Shown piece after piece: positions 1 to 6,939 of a DNA stretch of 13,603 nt. Made by a program: the position numbers and the translations under genes. The stretch is from Rhodospirillaceae bacterium (GTDB taxonomy: Bacteria; Pseudomonadota; Alphaproteobacteria; UBA8366; GCA-2717185), in the NCBI GenBank assembly GCA_002717185.1, contig PBDC01000034.1, positions 8,634 through 22,236 of the forward strand, in the 5' to 3' direction. Below the pieces are notes generated by a model. It saw only the letters and a program-made list of their open reading frames with translations, searched no databases and was not told the origin of the DNA. Each line of letters starts with the position of its first letter. Position 1 is the stretch's first letter.

Positions 1-2
1 GT

Positions 3-77
3 CGTCAGATTGTGGCGACGATGGGCCATCTGAGACAAAACAACCACGCCGTAATCTATCATGCGGCTGAGTTTTAG
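3..77 (+). CDS. Possible 3' end of an unidentified gene entering from the left edge
   Basis: Frame 3 is open from the left edge for 24 codons and ends at a TAG at 75-77. The other two forward frames stop within the same stretch. The visible C-terminal residues (ending HAAEF) match no family I recognise. It would converge on tenA. Only the tail is present, so this may be chance; an open frame of 24 codons is weak evidence. Confidence 0.25.
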   Translation, partial: RQIVATMGHLRQNNHAVIYHAAEF

Positions 78-199
78 CACACGTTTTCCAATCCGTACCT
101 AAATGGTACTATTTGTAAATGTTTCTTTTCCAACGTTAATTCAAGCCCGGCAAGCTTTTTTTTTCCACTTCCCCGAAAATATTGATTTTTGTTTGTGCG
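78..199. other. AT-rich spacer between convergent ends, with weak terminator-like elements
   Basis: This spacer lies between the possible left-edge gene and the tenA stop. It holds a perfect 5-bp stem with a 5-base loop (GTACC at 95-99, GGTAC at 105-109) followed by a T-rich stretch. Further right is a run of nine T at 156-164 after a weak AAGC/GCTT stem (143-146 and 154-157). Either could end transcription on the plus strand. No convincing terminator is seen for tenA on the minus strand. Both stems are short. Confidence 0.25.
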
Positions 200-880
200 T
201 TACGCTGCTGCATCGATGCCCATTTGCCAGAATCCAACTTCCAGCCGGGTCGCCTCAGCAAAGGTTCGCTGCAGCTTTTTCATTCTGCCGGGTCCACCGC
301 GGCGCTCCAGCAGTCTATCGAGCTGTCCTGCATGCGACCAAGCCACCTCCTGGTAGTCGTCGTCGGCATAAGTGTTTATCCATTCCTGGTAGGGATTGTC
401 ATCGCCCTTAGCGGTTGCGTTGTCAGCTAGCCATGAACCGATCTCCGCGTATCCGACGACGCAAGGAGCCAATGCCGCGGCCAAATCCAGGGAATCGCCA
501 GATAGTCCGCGCTCCAGCACGTACCGCGTATATGCTATGTTTGCTGGGTCCTCAGGCAACACCGCCATTTCAGCCTCGCTGATTCCCCAGCGTTCGCAGA
601 ATGCAACATGCAGCCCCATCTCTGTATCTACTATTGCGGAAACAGCAGCTGCCGCCAACCGCAATTCTTCCAAATCATCAGCTTTGAATGCAGCCAGCGC
701 ATAGGCCCGAGCAAAATGAATGAGGAACAGATAATCCTGCTGAAGATAGTAGCGAAATGATGCTTTCGGCAGCGTACCCGCGCCCAATTCCAAAACGAAG
801 CGATGTTTTGTATAAGCCGCCCACTCGGACCGACAGCCCGACTTTAGACGATTGAACAATTCGTATTCCGACATAATCAT
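200..880 (-). CDS. tenA: TenA family thiaminase II / aminopyrimidine aminohydrolase
   Basis: This 226-residue protein has the length and all-helical character of TenA, a cytoplasmic enzyme that hydrolyses aminopyrimidine breakdown products of thiamine to hydroxymethylpyrimidine for salvage (some members also cleave thiamine). The residues known from the Bacillus subtilis enzyme have clear counterparts: Asp49, Tyr117, the nucleophile Cys140, Tyr144, Tyr171 and Glu214 in the C-terminal EVGFW motif. It therefore looks like an active member of the branch that keeps the cysteine. The start at 880 overlaps the ferredoxin stop in an ATGA, which suggests translational coupling. A second ATG two codons later is possible, and neither has a strong Shine-Dalgarno. 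It is the last gene of the cysE-iscS-ferredoxin cluster. No TPP riboswitch is seen upstream, so it appears to be expressed with the sulfur genes. Confidence 0.93.
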   Translation of the reverse strand: MIMSEYELFNRLKSGCRSEWAAYTKHRFVLELGAGTLPKASFRYYLQQDYLFLIHFARAYALAAFKADDLEELRLAAAAVSAIVDTEMGLHVAFCERWGISEAEMAVLPEDPANIAYTRYVLERGLSGDSLDLAAALAPCVVGYAEIGSWLADNATAKGDDNPYQEWINTYADDDYQEVAWSHAGQLDRLLERRGGPGRMKKLQRTFAEATRLEVGFWQMGIDAAA

Positions 881-1206
881 CCAAAAAGCATATTATGAGT
901 TTCCTTCGGCAGCCGGACAGTCAAACCGTCAATTGCCTCGGTCAGGGCAATTTGGCAACCCAGCCGGGAAGTTCGGGTCAAGCCCACAGCCAGGTCGAGC
1001 ATATCCTGCTCGTCCTCCTCCAACGGTGGCAGTTTACAGAGCCATTCCGGTTCCACAATGACGTGGCATGTGGAGCAGGCCATCACGCCCTCGCACGCTC
1101 CTTCAATATCGATATTGTTACTGTGCGCGATTTCCAGAATCGTCGAACCCGCCGGCGCATCCACTACTTTGTGGGTTCCGTCGGTCTCGATGAAGACCAT
1201 TTTCAT
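877..1206 (-). CDS. fdx: [2Fe-2S] ferredoxin, adrenodoxin/Isc-Fdx type
   Basis: This is a small soluble electron carrier with one plant/vertebrate-type [2Fe-2S] cluster. Numbering from the ATG at 1206 (109 residues), the ligands are Cys38, Cys44, Cys47 and Cys84, in the C-x5-C-x2-C ... C spacing of adrenodoxin, bacterial Isc ferredoxin and related proteins. A further Cys57 is not a normal ligand. The open frame extends up to a GTG at 1233, but the ATG at 1206 is preceded by AGAGGA at good spacing, and the ferredoxin fold starts right after it, so I choose 1206. It begins just after the desulfurase stop (1220) and its own stop overlaps the tenA start. Next to a cysteine desulfurase, its likely role is to supply electrons for Fe-S cluster assembly. 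A role in another redox pathway cannot be excluded. Confidence 0.92.
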   Translation of the reverse strand: MKMVFIETDGTHKVVDAPAGSTILEIAHSNNIDIEGACEGVMACSTCHVIVEPEWLCKLPPLEEDEQDMLDLAVGLTRTSRLGCQIALTEAIDGLTVRLPKETHNMLFG

Positions 1207-1219
1207 ATTCTCGTTCCTC

Positions 1220-2329
1220 TCATGTAGAGGCACGAGTGCCTATACGGTCACTCAGTGCCGTCAGCGTGGCGACTAGCCGGACAACATCTTCCTTGGTGTT
1301 TTCCAGGCCAAAACTGACACGGATCGCACAATCGGACAGCGAATTAGGCACGCCCATCGCCTGCAGCACATGGCTCGGCGTCACCTTGCCGGACGAGCAT
1401 GCGGAACCGGTACTTACTGCAAGGCCCGCCAAATCTAGCGCCATGATCTGGGTCTCCGAACGCAGTCCGGGCACCGCGAAACAGCTCGTATTGGGCAGGC
1501 GCGCCACACCATCCCCGAAGACGACTGCGTCTGGCAGCGCCTGGATCAACATCGCTTCCATCGCATCACGCAAATTCGCAACACCGTCCATCTGGCCTAG
1601 TTCATCACGCGCTAGACGCGCGGCTACCCCAAAGCCGACAATTCCCGCTGTGTTTTCCGTTCCGGCGCGCCGGCCGCGTTCCTGCCCGCCGCCTTTGAGT
1701 TGGGAAAGGATCGGGATTTCAGCATTAAGGACTAAGGCGCCGACCCCTTGCGGACCGCCCAACTTATGCGCGGACAGACTTGCCAAAACCGCCCCGGACG
1801 CAGATAGATCAAACGTCATCCGGCCTGCCGCCTGCACCGCATCGGTGTGCACGATCGCTCCGGCCTCACCGGCGATCGCAACGATATCGCCAAGCGGTTG
1901 TACGACACCTGTCTCGTTATTGGCGAGCATCACAGATACAAAAGAGCCCCCATCTGGCAACGCGTCGTTCAGTGCTGTTAAATTTAACAAACCATCTCCA
2001 TCTACAGACAAACGAATAGCATCTTCATCGACTTTCAAAACCGATTCATGCTCTATGGCAGATACAAGGATTGGGTGCCGGCCAGATGCCTTAAGGGCCA
2101 AATTGTTCGCCTCGGTACCGCCACTTGTGAAGATCACTCGATCAGCCTGGACACCGGCGAGTGCTCCAACCTCCGCGCGCGCTTCCTCAACCAATTGCCG
2201 ATGACGCCGACCGAAGGTGTGTACTGAAGACGCGTTGCCGGCCCGCCGCATCACATCATTCATTGCGTCTATAACCTCTTGCCGCATTGGAGCGGATGCG
2301 TTGTGATCAAGATATACCGGCGGGTCCAT
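1220..2329 (-). CDS. iscS: Cysteine desulfurase, NifS/IscS class
   Basis: This PLP enzyme (fold type I, class V aminotransferase family) converts L-cysteine to alanine and passes a persulfide to Fe-S scaffolds and other sulfur acceptors. Numbered from the ATG at 2329 (369 residues), the visible hallmarks are the N-terminal YLDHNAS segment, His94 over the cofactor (EHES), Asp163, the Schiff-base Lys189 in SAHKLGG, and the catalytic Cys311 in STGSACSSG on the mobile loop. The frame also permits a TTG start at 2353, only 3 bases after the stop of the ruined iscR. The ATG puts YLDHN at the usual distance from the N-terminus and is preferred, though its ribosome site is weak. The length is somewhat short of IscS (about 400), closer to NifS-like forms. 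Directly downstream is a ferredoxin. No IscU, HscA/HscB or Suf genes follow, so its scaffold must be encoded elsewhere. Confidence 0.94.
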   Translation of the reverse strand: MDPPVYLDHNASAPMRQEVIDAMNDVMRRAGNASSVHTFGRRHRQLVEEARAEVGALAGVQADRVIFTSGGTEANNLALKASGRHPILVSAIEHESVLKVDEDAIRLSVDGDGLLNLTALNDALPDGGSFVSVMLANNETGVVQPLGDIVAIAGEAGAIVHTDAVQAAGRMTFDLSASGAVLASLSAHKLGGPQGVGALVLNAEIPILSQLKGGGQERGRRAGTENTAGIVGFGVAARLARDELGQMDGVANLRDAMEAMLIQALPDAVVFGDGVARLPNTSCFAVPGLRSETQIMALDLAGLAVSTGSACSSGKVTPSHVLQAMGVPNSLSDCAIRVSFGLENTKEDVVRLVATLTALSDRIGTRAST

Positions 2330-2356
2330 CAGTCTCAGCGTATTCCGTTTCAACGT

Positions 2357-2835
2357 TCAGTAACGAAGTAATCGCGCGTCCACGCCGTCCCACTGGCCAT
2401 GGAACAAGATCCTATTTGTTCTTAGTGAAAATCTCTCGCATACGTTCGCAACGGTTACGAAAGTGAGAAATAGATGTGTCTGATTGCTCAATCCTTCCCA
2501 CAACTCGTGTGCCAGGCAGCGGCCTGACCTCCCGGCACAGCCCTTGAGCGATCCCAGATCCCAGCGCATTAAACGGACTGGTTCGTCGACGGAGAGAATG
2601 AGTTTCAATATCCGCGCCTCCTAAGCGTTGCGCGCCAAGGTGTAGCTTACACCAGGGCCACTCGCACTCTTGCCCTGACCGCCGCGACTCAGCATTGCAA
2701 ACAGCTTTTCCAAATACGATAAAGAGTTTCCCTGCCGTTTTGCGATATTGGTAAACAAGACCAGCTTACCATCACAATCCATGGTGAGATCGACCATGGC
2801 CACTACAACTGCCTTCCACTAGTCGGGTCGGCCGT
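2357..2835 (-). pseudogene. iscR: Degraded IscR (Rrf2-family Fe-S cluster regulator)
   Basis: Reading leftward, two pieces in one frame together match an IscR of roughly 150 residues. The first (about 2803-2624) has AMVDL, the recognition-helix segment NSLSYLEKLF and a GPG wing. The second (2620-2360) has the VDEPVR segment, the cluster region and HLFL-VT-A-VCER. Four kinds of damage are visible. (1) An amber TAG at 2623-2621 separates the pieces. (2) Upstream, GGAAGG (2817-2812, expected Gly-Arg of KGRYAV) is joined to AMVDL through one base too few, a frameshift. (3) The position where the start ATG should fall (about 2835) reads ACG, with no ribosome site. (4) The first of the three cluster-ligand cysteines is Trp (TGG at 2547-2545, context MRWD), while the other two (GCAGRSGRC) remain. 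Wing and helix residues usually conserved are also changed. It lies between cysE and the desulfurase, the usual iscR position. Family assignment is from memory of IscR sequences. Confidence 0.85.
2617..2622 (-). promoter_or_regulatory. Strong Shine-Dalgarno just after the iscR amber stop
   Basis: The bases AGGAGG overlap the amber codon (TAGGAGG) and lie 8 bases before an in-frame TTG at 2608. They could let ribosomes restart on the C-terminal half of iscR (2357-2608, 83 residues), which carries the remaining cluster cysteines but no DNA-binding domain. They may be a chance product of decay. Translation here would also carry ribosomes up to the desulfurase start. Confidence 0.35.
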
Positions 2836-2861
2836 ACCAGCCCAATTACCCAGCCCCGTAA

Positions 2862-3611
2862 TTATTCGTTATGGGGCGCCGTACCCTTATCCTTTTCGTC
2901 AAAACCGACCGCAGTTCCCGTTGCAGAAAATACAGGGTCCTGGCTCTCCAGTTCCTCGACCCGCGCTTTCAGCGCGGTGACCTGATCCATGAGCCCATCA
3001 AGCGCGCGCGCAACAGGATCCGGGATATCGCCAAGCGGCGTCCCGTAGGGCGCAAATTGTTCAGGATCGCCCGCAGCCTGCCGCACGATTGCCCGGCCTG
3101 GAATGCCAACTACCGTGACACCCTCAGGAACATCCTTTGTAACGACCGAATTGGCACCAATCCGGGCGCCGCGACCCACCGTAATTGGACCCAATATCTG
3201 TGCACCGGACCCAACTATCACGCCATCTTGCAGGGTCGGGTGGCGTTTTTGGTCACGCTGGCTATCGCTGTCTACGGCTGGCGAAACGCCACCCAAAGTA
3301 ACATCGTGATACAGCGTTACATCATAGCCGATTTCCGCCGTTTCACCGACGACGACGCCCATGCCGTGATCGACAAAAAACCTCTGACCAATTTTCGCAG
3401 CAGGATGAATTTCGATACCTGTCAAAAATCGGCCCGCGTGCGATACAAAGCGCCCGATCACCCGCCAGTCATGCCGCCATAGCCAATGGGCCAAACGGTG
3501 CGTCGTGATAGCGTGGAAACCGGGATAACAGAGGATGACCTCTAAAGATGACCGGGCTGCCGGATCACGAACCTTGATAGCTTGAATTTCTTCGCGGATT
3601 GTATTGAACAT
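2862..3611 (-). CDS. cysE: Serine O-acetyltransferase
   Basis: The enzyme transfers acetyl from acetyl-CoA to L-serine, giving O-acetylserine, the precursor that cysteine synthase turns into cysteine. The 249-residue protein has a shortened N-terminal helical domain and a left-handed beta-helix of hexapeptide repeats. The catalytic pair is Asp81-His82 in [13 protein letters not shown] (E. coli Asp157/His158). His124 in the RHP motif matches E. coli His193. The helix continues through [22 protein letters not shown]. It is shorter than E. coli CysE (273) and like the EpsC/short CysE forms. The C-terminal tail after about residue 195 is variable and charged. The ATG at 3611 has no clear Shine-Dalgarno. 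It heads the minus-strand cluster iscR-iscS-fdx-tenA and is preceded by a recognisable promoter with a palindrome inside it, so it is probably controlled together with Fe-S metabolism. Confidence 0.95.
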   Translation of the reverse strand: MFNTIREEIQAIKVRDPAARSSLEVILCYPGFHAITTHRLAHWLWRHDWRVIGRFVSHAGRFLTGIEIHPAAKIGQRFFVDHGMGVVVGETAEIGYDVTLYHDVTLGGVSPAVDSDSQRDQKRHPTLQDGVIVGSGAQILGPITVGRGARIGANSVVTKDVPEGVTVVGIPGRAIVRQAAGDPEQFAPYGTPLGDIPDPVARALDGLMDQVTALKARVEELESQDPVFSATGTAVGFDEKDKGTAPHNE

Positions 3612-3625
3612 TACGCACCGTGCTT

Positions 3626-3660
3626 ATGTTATAAGCAGTCACCAAATTAAATGTTATAAG
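3626..3660. repeat. Two copies of ATGTTATAAG in the cysE leader and promoter
   Basis: Exact 10-base direct repeats lie at 3626-3635 and 3651-3660, with a 25-base period. The rightmost copy contains the cysE -10 box. The other lies in the expected 5' leader and forms part of a small palindrome, CTTATGTTATAAG (3623-3635). They may be a duplicated promoter segment or a repeated binding site. Confidence 0.45.
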
Positions 3661-3680
3661 TGTCTGATTCAGACAGTCAA
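3653..3680 (-). promoter_or_regulatory. Sigma70-like promoter of the cysE-iscS-fdx-tenA cluster
   Basis: On the minus strand, TTGACT (3680-3675) and TATAAC (3658-3653) are separated by 16 bases, a good match to -35 and -10 boxes. Transcription would start near 3646, leaving a leader of about 35 bases before the cysE ATG. A second copy of the -10 region (CTTATAACAT at 3635-3626) lies 25 bases downstream, without a good -35 of its own. Confidence 0.6.
3661..3675. promoter_or_regulatory. Perfect 15-bp palindrome in the cysE promoter spacer, candidate IscR-type operator
   Basis: TGTCTGATTCAGACA has 7-bp arms around a single base and fills nearly all of the -35/-10 spacer of the cysE promoter, so a bound protein would block RNA polymerase. 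The 13-base core GTCTGAATCAGAC (minus strand) fits the core of the E. coli IscR type 1 consensus, GACTRWWWYAGTC, except for one symmetrical change in each arm. The consensus is from memory. Another dimeric regulator could equally use the site. Confidence 0.5.
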
Positions 3681-3810
3681 GATTACTCAGTTCCGTTTAT
3701 CCTTGTTGAACAAAGACTTGGCAAGTAAAAACGCTGTTTTTTAAAAGTATAGCCAGCCGTTTGACCATCTTGAGCAACGGATGAGCGTCCAACAAGCAAC
3801 CGGAGACCCC

Positions 3811-4464
3811 ATGCCAGAAGTGACTATCAATGGCCCGGAAGGCCGCATCGAAGGCCGATATTTCCATTCGAAGACCGTCAATGCACCAATCGCATTGTTC
3901 TTACACCCGCATCCACAACACGGTGGCACGATGAACAACAAGGTGGTCTACTCGCTCTATCACGCCTTCGCGCAGCGGGGTTTTTCCTGCCTGCGATTTA
4001 ATTTCCGCGGCGTTGGAAGATCGCAAGGCACCTTCGCGCGCGGCGAAGGAGAGATGTCTGATGCTGCTTCAGCACTAGACTGGCTGCAAAGCAATAATGC
4101 TGACGCGCCGCAATGTTGGATCGCCGGGTTCTCTTTCGGAGCATGGATCGGCATGCAATTGCTGATGCGTCGGCCGGAGATCAGTGGCTTTATTTCTATC
4201 GCGCCACCGGCCAACATGTACGACTTTTCCTTCCTGGCTCCTTGTCCTGCCTCGGGCTTGATAGTTCAAGGAGATGAGGACGAGATTGTCCCGCCAGATT
4301 CGGTCGAGAAACTGATCGACAAACTCCGCCAGCAGAAGGGTATCACAATCGACCACCGAATAATCAAAGGTACCAATCACTTCTTCCATGGAGCGATGGA
4401 TACGCTTGTCGATCACGTAGGCGATTACATCGATACCGCCGTTGACGAAAAGGCTGGCACCTAG
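3811..4464 (+). CDS. Alpha/beta hydrolase of the dienelactone-hydrolase-like group (COG2945 type)
   Basis: This is a small cytoplasmic alpha/beta-fold hydrolase; the substrate is unknown. Numbered from the ATG at 3811 (217 residues), it shows the HPHPQHGG segment (32-39) typical of the oxyanion-hole region, FNFRGVGRSQG (63-73), the nucleophile Ser108 in GFSFG, acidic residues in GDEDEIVPP (Asp155/Asp157), and His190 in TNHFFHG, giving a full Ser-Asp-His triad. The frame also allows an ATG at 3781. The inner start is preferred because GGAG precedes it by 5 bases and family members usually begin near the PEV-ingredient of the fold. There is no signal peptide. It diverges from cysE across a 169-base spacer rich in palindromes. 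Its TAG stop (4462-4464) overlaps the anmK stop. The gene often sits beside cysE/iscR in related bacteria as I recall, but that does not reveal its substrate. Confidence 0.88.
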   Translation: MPEVTINGPEGRIEGRYFHSKTVNAPIALFLHPHPQHGGTMNNKVVYSLYHAFAQRGFSCLRFNFRGVGRSQGTFARGEGEMSDAASALDWLQSNNADAPQCWIAGFSFGAWIGMQLLMRRPEISGFISIAPPANMYDFSFLAPCPASGLIVQGDEDEIVPPDSVEKLIDKLRQQKGITIDHRIIKGTNHFFHGAMDTLVDHVGDYIDTAVDEKAGT

Positions 4465-5567
4465 TTCTTGTTATTTGAAAACGTAGGATTGAAGTGGCCC
4501 CCGGTTAGTGGCCAAGGCGCGCGGGTTGTCATGGGAAAAGTGAAGGGTAGCCCGCGCAGCGAACGAACCGCCAAATAGGCGAAACATTGCGCTTCGATCG
4601 CGTCACCATCCCAACCGACCGTTTCGACGGGATCAACCGGTACCGTTAAATGCTCAGCCAACCAGGCCATTAGGACGGCGTTATGACGTCCTCCACCGGT
4701 GACGAGCCATCGGGTAACTGGTTGTGGAAAATGATGGGCCGCCCTCACGATCGCGTGAACGGTGAACAACGCTAAAGTCGCCGCACCATCCGCGACTGTC
4801 ATTCTAGCAATAGGTTCACTTGAAAAATTATTTCGGTCGAGCGATTTCGGGGGGCTACGGTCGAAATAAGGATGGTCAAGCAGATCCTCCACCGATTTCG
4901 TGTCCGCTTGACCCGATGCGGCGATATGACCGCCCTCGTCGTAGCGCTCTCCGGTATGAGCGTTGCACCAGTCATCCAGCATTGCATTTCCCGGCCCAGT
5001 GTCGAACGCAATCAGCGACCCATCGGGCCCGATCCAGGTCACGTTGGCGACGCCCCCTATATTGAGTACGGCAAGTGGCTTGTCCAGACCCAGTGCCAGT
5101 GCGGCATGATAGGCGGGAGCCAGGGGTGCGCCCTCCCCGCCCGCCTCAATGTCGGCCGTGCGAAAATCTGATACGACATCAATTTCGGTCATGACGGCTA
5201 GCATTGACCCATCGCCGATCTGCCAGGTTACCCCCTCTTCTGGCCGGTGCAAAAGCGTCTGACCGTGAAATCCGATCACGCTCACGTCCTCCGGTTCAAT
5301 ATCCTGTTGGCGCAGCAAGGCTGAAACAGCGGAAGCATGAGCTAACGTCATCGCCCGTTCAACCGATGTCACATTGGGCATTATTTCAGCTTGGTCGATT
5401 GCCTCCCGCAGCGCCGAACGTACCCCATCGTCATAGGACACCGTCAATGCGCCACGCGGCTCCGCTATGGATTCACCATCCGTCCACAGCAACGCCGCAT
5501 CGATGCCATCGATGGAGGTGCCACTCATAAGGCCCAGTGCGAGGGCCGGCTCGTCTGAGGTACTCAT
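4461..5567 (-). CDS. anmK: Anhydro-N-acetylmuramic acid kinase
   Basis: The enzyme uses ATP to open and phosphorylate 1,6-anhydro-N-acetylmuramic acid, giving N-acetylmuramic acid 6-phosphate, in recycling of peptidoglycan. It belongs to the hexokinase/Hsp70/actin fold. With the ATG at 5567 the protein has 368 residues, matching the family's usual length of about 370. Visible motifs are GLMSGTSIDGID (12-23, phosphate loop), GFHGQT (99-104), DFRTADIEAGGEGAPL (134-149), the DTGPGN segment (189-194) with its conserved Asp, and TGGGRHN near the C-terminus. The frame continues upstream to 5636, but GGAG lies 9 bases before 5567 and the family begins there. It is divergent from tyrS (106-base spacer) and convergent with the hydrolase, sharing the stop palindrome CTAG at 4461-4464. 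No murQ or other recycling gene is in the window. Confidence 0.96.
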   Translation of the reverse strand: MSTSDEPALALGLMSGTSIDGIDAALLWTDGESIAEPRGALTVSYDDGVRSALREAIDQAEIMPNVTSVERAMTLAHASAVSALLRQQDIEPEDVSVIGFHGQTLLHRPEEGVTWQIGDGSMLAVMTEIDVVSDFRTADIEAGGEGAPLAPAYHAALALGLDKPLAVLNIGGVANVTWIGPDGSLIAFDTGPGNAMLDDWCNAHTGERYDEGGHIAASGQADTKSVEDLLDHPYFDRSPPKSLDRNNFSSEPIARMTVADGAATLALFTVHAIVRAAHHFPQPVTRWLVTGGGRHNAVLMAWLAEHLTVPVDPVETVGWDGDAIEAQCFAYLAVRSLRGLPFTFPMTTRAPWPLTGGHFNPTFSNNKN

Positions 5568-5673
5568 CACCGCTTGCTCCAACCCGTAATCAGGTTTGTC
5601 GACACCTTCGGATTGTGATAAACGACCGGCCCGCAAGCATGCAAGCTAGAGCTATAGGCGGACCGACTGGACA

Positions 5674-6927
5674 ATGACCGAACTGAAATCAGCATTCCTG
5701 GAAGCTGCTATCGCACGGGGGTTTCTGCATCAATGCACAAACTTGGGAGCATTGGACGCACTGGCTAAGCGCGAGGTAGTAACCGCCTATATCGGTTTTG
5801 ACGCGACTGCCGATTCGCTGCATGCCGGCAGCCTGGTGCCAATAATGCTCCTCCGCCTTCTACAGCGTACCGGACACCGACCTTTGGTACTCATGGGGGG
5901 AGGCACCACAAAGGTAGGCGACCCGTCTGGCAAGGATACACAGCGCCAACTCCTAAGCAGCGCGCAAATCGACCGCAACATCGCCGGTATCAAAGGTGTT
6001 TTTGAAAAATTCCTAACCTTTGGCGACGCACCAACAGATGCTTTTCTCGTCAACAACGCAGATTGGCTCGACAGACTATCCTACATAGATTTCCTGCGAG
6101 ATTACGGCCGCCACTTTTCGGTCAACCGCATGCTCGGCTTTGATTCCGTGAAACTGCGGCTGGAACGAGAGCAACCGCTGTCCTTCCTGGAGTTTAACTA
6201 CATGGTGCTGCAGTCATACGATTTCCTTGAACTTGCGCGTCGTCATAACTGTCGGCTGCAGATGGGCGGCTCAGATCAATGGGGCAACATAGTCAGCGGC
6301 GCCGATCTGGGACGGCGCCTAGACCAAATCGAACTGTTTGGCCTGACTAGCCCGCTGATGACAACCGCGACTGGCGCCAAGATGGGTAAAACGGCAGACG
6401 GCGCAGTATGGCTCAACGAGGAACGTTTGTCTGCCTACGAATATTGGCAATATTGGCGGAATACCCATGATAAAGATGTGGGTCGCTTCCTAAAATTATT
6501 CACCGACTTGCCACTAGACGAGATCGCCCGTCTTGAAGCACTGGAAGGCGCCGAGTTGAACGATGCCAAGAAGACACTAGCCCATGAAACAACCAAACTG
6601 TGCCATGGCGAGGCAGCAGCGTTAGGGGCAGCCGAAACCGCCCGCATGACGTTCGAGGAAGGCGCGCATGGGGCCGAGCTGCCGAGCGTGGATGTACCGC
6701 GGGTCGAGATTGAAGCTGGCATTCTCGCATACGAACTGTTGCGGCGCACGGGCTTGGCGGTCAGCAACGGGGAAGCACGCCGATTAATCAAGGGTGGTGG
6801 CGGCCGGGTAAACGATTTGCAGATAGGTGATGAGAAAACGATGGTCACTGCATCAGATGTTAATTCGGACGGCGTGATCAAGATATCAGCCGGACGCAAG
6901 CGGCACGCCTTGGTCCGCCCGACATAG
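5674..6927 (+). CDS. tyrS: Tyrosyl-tRNA synthetase
   Basis: This class I aminoacyl-tRNA synthetase charges tRNA-Tyr. The 417 residues show the Rossmann catalytic domain with the HIGH-type motif as HAGS (50-53), the GDPSGKD loop (82-88), tyrosine-pocket residues in YMVLQSYDF (176-184), GGSDQWGN (198-205) and a KMSKS-type loop reading KMGKT (236-240). An S4-like RNA-binding domain at about 350-417 includes [14 protein letters not shown]. This is the long bacterial TyrRS form and is complete. The start at 5674 has only a weak ribosome site (TGGA). It is followed 12 bases later by the end of the convergent AsmA-like gene, so there is no room for a terminator in between. Confidence 0.98.
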   Translation: MTELKSAFLEAAIARGFLHQCTNLGALDALAKREVVTAYIGFDATADSLHAGSLVPIMLLRLLQRTGHRPLVLMGGGTTKVGDPSGKDTQRQLLSSAQIDRNIAGIKGVFEKFLTFGDAPTDAFLVNNADWLDRLSYIDFLRDYGRHFSVNRMLGFDSVKLRLEREQPLSFLEFNYMVLQSYDFLELARRHNCRLQMGGSDQWGNIVSGADLGRRLDQIELFGLTSPLMTTATGAKMGKTADGAVWLNEERLSAYEYWQYWRNTHDKDVGRFLKLFTDLPLDEIARLEALEGAELNDAKKTLAHETTKLCHGEAAALGAAETARMTFEEGAHGAELPSVDVPRVEIEAGILAYELLRRTGLAVSNGEARRLIKGGGGRVNDLQIGDEKTMVTASDVNSDGVIKISAGRKRHALVRPT

Positions 6928-6939
6928 CCGCGTCTGGCG

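Noticed and set aside
1207..1233. GTG start at 1233 for the ferredoxin
   Set aside because: It overlaps the desulfurase end, has no ribosome site, and the ATG at 1206 has AGAGGA at proper spacing and gives the normal N-terminus.
1236..2204. Long plus-strand open frame of 322 codons
   Set aside because: It is antisense to the cysteine desulfurase, rich in Ser/Pro/Ala/Thr as expected of a shadow frame, and resembles no family, while the minus-strand frame has all catalytic motifs.
3718..3746. Promoter for the hydrolase (TTGGCA, 17 bases, TTAAAA)
   Set aside because: The -10 box is a poor match and lies in an A/T run where such matches arise by chance.
5631..5646. GCAAGC repeated twice before tyrS
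   Set aside because: Six bases repeated once, next to a GCATGC palindrome, are too short to call a site or tRNA-like leader.
5568..5673. Shared promoter between anmK and tyrS
   Set aside because: A TATAGG at 5653-5658 has no matching -35, and nothing better is visible on either strand.
6435..6899. Minus-strand open frame of 154 codons inside tyrS
   Set aside because: Antisense shadow of the tyrS 3' region with its S4-like domain; no ribosome site or motif.
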